Below are positions 6,026 to 8,483 of a DNA stretch of 8,483 nt, in pieces; position 1 is the first letter of the stretch, and every line of letters begins with the position of its first letter. The DNA comes from Clostridium_AD sp047624165 (lineage in GTDB: Bacteria > Bacillota > Clostridia > Clostridiales > Clostridiaceae), in contig JBLHPD010000207.1 in NCBI GenBank assembly GCA_047624165.1, positions 1 through 8,483 on the forward strand. The letters run 5' to 3'. The notes beneath the pieces were generated by a model. It was not told the origin of the DNA, did no database searches, and saw nothing but the letters and a program-made list of their open reading frames with translations. The position numbers were made by a program, and so were the translations under genes.

Positions 6026-7594
6026 ATGTGTATTGTGGGAAAAAATATACAATCTTTTGATTGGGGATATATAGAGTGGGTTTATGAGCCAGAGTCTAAA
6101 AACTCTTTGAATAATATGAGTATAGGAATTGCAACTATTTTGCCGAATAAACGTCAAAATAGACATATACATTATGGTGATGAGCAAGTAATCTATATAT
6201 TATCAGGAGAAGGTAATCAGCTTATTGGAGATAGAGTATTTGCTACAAAGGCAGGACAAATTTATCATATGGAGGCAGGTATTATTCATGAGACAATCAA
6301 TCAAGGTAATGAAGCACTAAAACATATAGTAATTTCGATTCCTGTACAGTGCAAACAAAATATGTTAGTACAAAAAAAGGAATTAGACGAATTTAATAGT
6401 AGTGAAATGTCTAATGATAAAATAATAATAAATGATGAAATAAAACATATATATGAAGCAATCATTAATCCTTTGAAAATGCCAGTAACTATATTGAATA
6501 TGGATGGGGACGTAGTTATTAGAGGTAGGAACTACCCTGAGTTTTGTAAATCAAATTGTTTAATTCATAAAAATATTACAAATTGTCGTGTTTATAATAT
6601 GAAAGGGGAATATGGGCCACCCCAATATACGATTTTATCTTCAGTTGTATGTCCTTATGGGCTAACAGTATTTACTGCTTTTATAATGTTTAATAATAAA
6701 CCTATTGGAATAATAAAAGGAGGTCACATTAGATTATCTGCATCAAATTTAGATGGTTATGGTAATCTAAGTGAGGAAACTTTTAACAAATCAAATGGAC
6801 TAATTCAAGAAGTTTCAAAGGGAACATTAAATGCAGTATTACAACATCTAAAAAAACTTAGTAAAACTATAGAAAACTATTATGTTTTTAAAAATGTAGA
6901 GATTCAGTTAAATAAAAAAGAAGCAATTATTCAAGATATCGTAAAAAATGAAATCTCCCTTGAAGAGTCTTTAAAATTATCTCAGAAAAAGGCGTTAAAT
7001 ATAAAGATTAGTAATCATTTTTTGTTTAATATATTAAACAGCATTGCAGGTCTTGCTATAAAAGAAAATGCAGTTAAAACTTATCAATCGATTATAGATA
7101 TTTCAAAGATATTAAGATATACAACTGAAAATCAAAATCATTTTGTCCAATTGAAAAGCGAAATACAATATTTGCAAAGTTATATTAATTTGCAAAAGTT
7201 AAGATATGGAAATAAATTAGAAATTAATATCGATGTTTCAAATGATATAAATGATAAAAATGTCCCATTTAATTTTTTGCAACCAATTGTAGAGAACTGC
7301 TTTATTCATGGATTTAAAGATATGAAGAAAGATATGGAAATAACAATTACAGGAAGAGTGGATAAAGGCAATTTAGAAATTGTGATAAATGATAATGGTG
7401 TAGGCTTGGACGTAGAAGAATTGAATGAACTTAAATATAAAATTATTGAATACGAAAAATATGAATTAAGGGGACTTATGATGATTTACTACAAGTTGGA
7501 ATTACTTTATGGAAAGAATTTTAATTTTACTATAGAAAGTTCAAAGGGTAAAGGGACTAGTGTAAAGATGAGGTTACCTGAATATATTGCTTAA
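6026..7594 (+). CDS. Cytoplasmic sensor histidine kinase: cupin, PocR and LytS-type kinase domains
   Basis: A 522-aa protein with no membrane segment or signal peptide. Residues about 30-105 form a cupin (metal-ligand pattern His47, His49, Glu53 and His88 in 'RHIHYGDEQ' and 'AGIIHETINQ'). Residues about 135-240 look like a PocR sensory domain: 'PEFCKSNC', 'TNCRVY', 'VVCPYGLT' and 'KPIGIIKGGHI', with Cys174, Cys178, Cys187 and Cys209. A coiled-coil-like linker follows (about 260-325). The C-terminus is a LytS/YesM-type kinase: phospho-acceptor His331 in 'SNHFLFNILNSI', N-box 'IVENCFIHGF', 'INDNGVGL' and 'GKGTSVKMRLP'. It should sense a soluble intracellular ligand and phosphorylate the regulator encoded 30 bp downstream. 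The start is uncertain: ATG at 6026 is only about 3 bp from GGAGG, while GTG at 6035 lies 9 bp from GGAG. Cupin plus PocR in one kinase is unusual as far as I know. Confidence 0.88.
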   Translation: MCIVGKNIQSFDWGYIEWVYEPESKNSLNNMSIGIATILPNKRQNRHIHYGDEQVIYILSGEGNQLIGDRVFATKAGQIYHMEAGIIHETINQGNEALKHIVISIPVQCKQNMLVQKKELDEFNSSEMSNDKIIINDEIKHIYEAIINPLKMPVTILNMDGDVVIRGRNYPEFCKSNCLIHKNITNCRVYNMKGEYGPPQYTILSSVVCPYGLTVFTAFIMFNNKPIGIIKGGHIRLSASNLDGYGNLSEETFNKSNGLIQEVSKGTLNAVLQHLKKLSKTIENYYVFKNVEIQLNKKEAIIQDIVKNEISLEESLKLSQKKALNIKISNHFLFNILNSIAGLAIKENAVKTYQSIIDISKILRYTTENQNHFVQLKSEIQYLQSYINLQKLRYGNKLEINIDVSNDINDKNVPFNFLQPIVENCFIHGFKDMKKDMEITITGRVDKGNLEIVINDNGVGLDVEELNELKYKIIEYEKYELRGLMMIYYKLELLYGKNFNFTIESSKGKGTSVKMRLPEYIA

Positions 7595-7624
7595 AAGATC
7601 TTTGATTTATGGGGGGATATAAAA

Positions 7625-8374
7625 ATGAGACAGGCCATTATTGCTGATGATGAAGAATTATCCATTGATTTGGTAAAACACTTAATTAAACGCTTTAATT
7701 TACCTATAGATGTTATAGGGCAGGCCTCAGCAGGGGATGATGCCTTGGAAATGATAAATAGGTTAAAACCAGATATTGTTTTTATAGATGTTAGGATGCC
7801 GGTTTTAAGTGGTTTAGATGTTATAGAAAAAGTTAAATTATTGCAAAAGAGTTCAATTGATTTCATTGTTATTACTGCGCACAGCTACTTTGAATATGCT
7901 CAGACATCCTTAAGAATAGGAGCAAAGGATATATTACTTAAACCAATAGATCCTAAACAATTTTTGGAGACAATGGAAAAAGTTTTGGGTTATAGATATT
8001 CAAATAACAAGATGTTTGATGAAATTCTAGAGTATATAAATCATAATTACCAAGAGGTAGTCGAACTGAAGGGATGTGCAGAGAGATATCATACAAGTCC
8101 AAGTTATATTGCGAGAATGTTTAAAAAATATTGTGAAGTAAGTTTCATTACTTACGTAAATAATTTGAGAATTAATAAAGCACTAGAATTACTCAGAAAC
8201 ACAGATATTCCAATTAAGGAAATATCTTATAAAGTAGGATATAACAATCTTAACTATTTTTATAAAGTATTTAAGAAAAATATAGGGGTTACACCAAATA
8301 TATTTAGAAATTTTGCGTTTATTTCGGATAAGCAAAAAAAAGATAGAACTCATAGTAAAATAGGTTCTTTCTGA
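7625..8374 (+). CDS. Response regulator, receiver plus AraC-type DNA-binding domain
   Basis: A 249-aa cytoplasmic transcription factor. The receiver (1-122) has all key residues: acidic pair Asp8-Asp9, phospho-acceptor Asp55 in 'FIDVRMP', Thr84 in 'VITAHSYFEYA' and Lys106 in 'LLKPID'. Residues about 132-230 are an AraC double helix-turn-helix: 'SPSYIARMFKK' in the first, and 'IKEISYKVGYNNLNYFYKVFKKNIGVTP' region in the second, both close to the family pattern. A short Lys-rich tail follows. The start ATG has a GGGGGG site 8 bp upstream, and the gene lies 30 bp after the kinase, so it is its partner in one operon. AraC-type domains bind direct repeats about a helical turn or two apart. That fits the TCAAT repeats in the shared block upstream of the symporter and SHMT genes, its most likely targets. 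Confidence 0.93.
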   Translation: MRQAIIADDEELSIDLVKHLIKRFNLPIDVIGQASAGDDALEMINRLKPDIVFIDVRMPVLSGLDVIEKVKLLQKSSIDFIVITAHSYFEYAQTSLRIGAKDILLKPIDPKQFLETMEKVLGYRYSNNKMFDEILEYINHNYQEVVELKGCAERYHTSPSYIARMFKKYCEVSFITYVNNLRINKALELLRNTDIPIKEISYKVGYNNLNYFYKVFKKNIGVTPNIFRNFAFISDKQKKDRTHSKIGSF

Positions 8375-8390
8375 ACTTTGGGTGTTTCAT

Positions 8391-8441
8391 AATATAAAAA
8401 TGAGCAGGCAGTTTAATAAGCTACCAGCTCATTTTTATATT
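8391..8441 (+). terminator. Hairpin terminator after the two-component operon
   Basis: A perfect 15-bp inverted repeat (8391-8405 and 8427-8441) encloses a 21-nt segment that pairs further (GG/CC, AG/CT). The arms carry AAAAA and TTTTT tracts in the stem, giving a T-rich end in either direction, so it may also serve a gene coming from the right. It lies 16 bp after the regulator stop. Nothing recognisable follows in 8442-8483. Confidence 0.8.
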
Positions 8442-8483
8442 AAAGCAGATAAACTAAATTCTTTATTTTTGGGAAGAAATGCA

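Noticed and set aside
7591..7866. Minus-strand open frame of 91 codons over the start of the response regulator
   Set aside because: It lies antisense to a clear receiver domain and has no start signals or similarity.

Overview
The window looks like a piece of a low-GC, anaerobic Firmicute chromosome, most likely Clostridium or a close relative. The signs are very AT-rich coding and intergenic DNA, strong purine-rich Shine-Dalgarno sites, two TTG starts, a rubrerythrin-like gene, and AraC-type and LytS-type regulators typical of clostridia. The genus is inferred from style, not from a database match.

Layout, left to right. (1) Positions 1-155 hold the 3' end of an ABC-transporter ATPase. (2) Positions 201-1121 hold a complete nitrilase with Glu-Lys-Cys catalytic residues; its GC content is visibly higher than that of its neighbours. 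A hairpin terminator separates it from (3) a convergent, shortened and degenerate rubrerythrin-like gene (1202-1651, minus, TTG start) with a good sigma-A promoter. (4) A divergent serine hydroxymethyltransferase (SHMT) homologue (1923-3173) follows, with several substituted active-site residues. (5) Behind it, probably in the same transcript, is an alpha/beta hydrolase gene (3254-4094) disrupted by one extra copy of a 7-bp tandem repeat. (6) A long bidirectional terminator separates this from a convergent AGCS-type amino-acid:cation symporter (4218-5729, minus, TTG start). (7) Divergent from the symporter is a two-component system: a soluble cupin-PocR-LytS-type histidine kinase (6026-7594) and an AraC-type response regulator (7625-8374), closed by a terminator.

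The main unifying observation is that the upstream regions of the SHMT homologue and the symporter are related. They share a 33-bp block (28 of 33 identical) and, 56-60 bp further toward the gene, an exact 17-bp block that contains a cre-like half site. Both copies have the same orientation relative to their genes. The symporter copy lies in the divergent promoter region of the two-component system. My reading is a small regulon: the cytoplasmic kinase senses a small metabolite, the AraC-type regulator acts at the shared block, and the targets are an amino-acid importer and a PLP enzyme that probably makes or breaks a beta-hydroxy amino acid, perhaps with the (now broken) hydrolase. The shared DNA is seen directly; the regulon is inference. 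The nitrilase, ABC fragment and rubrerythrin show no link to this module.
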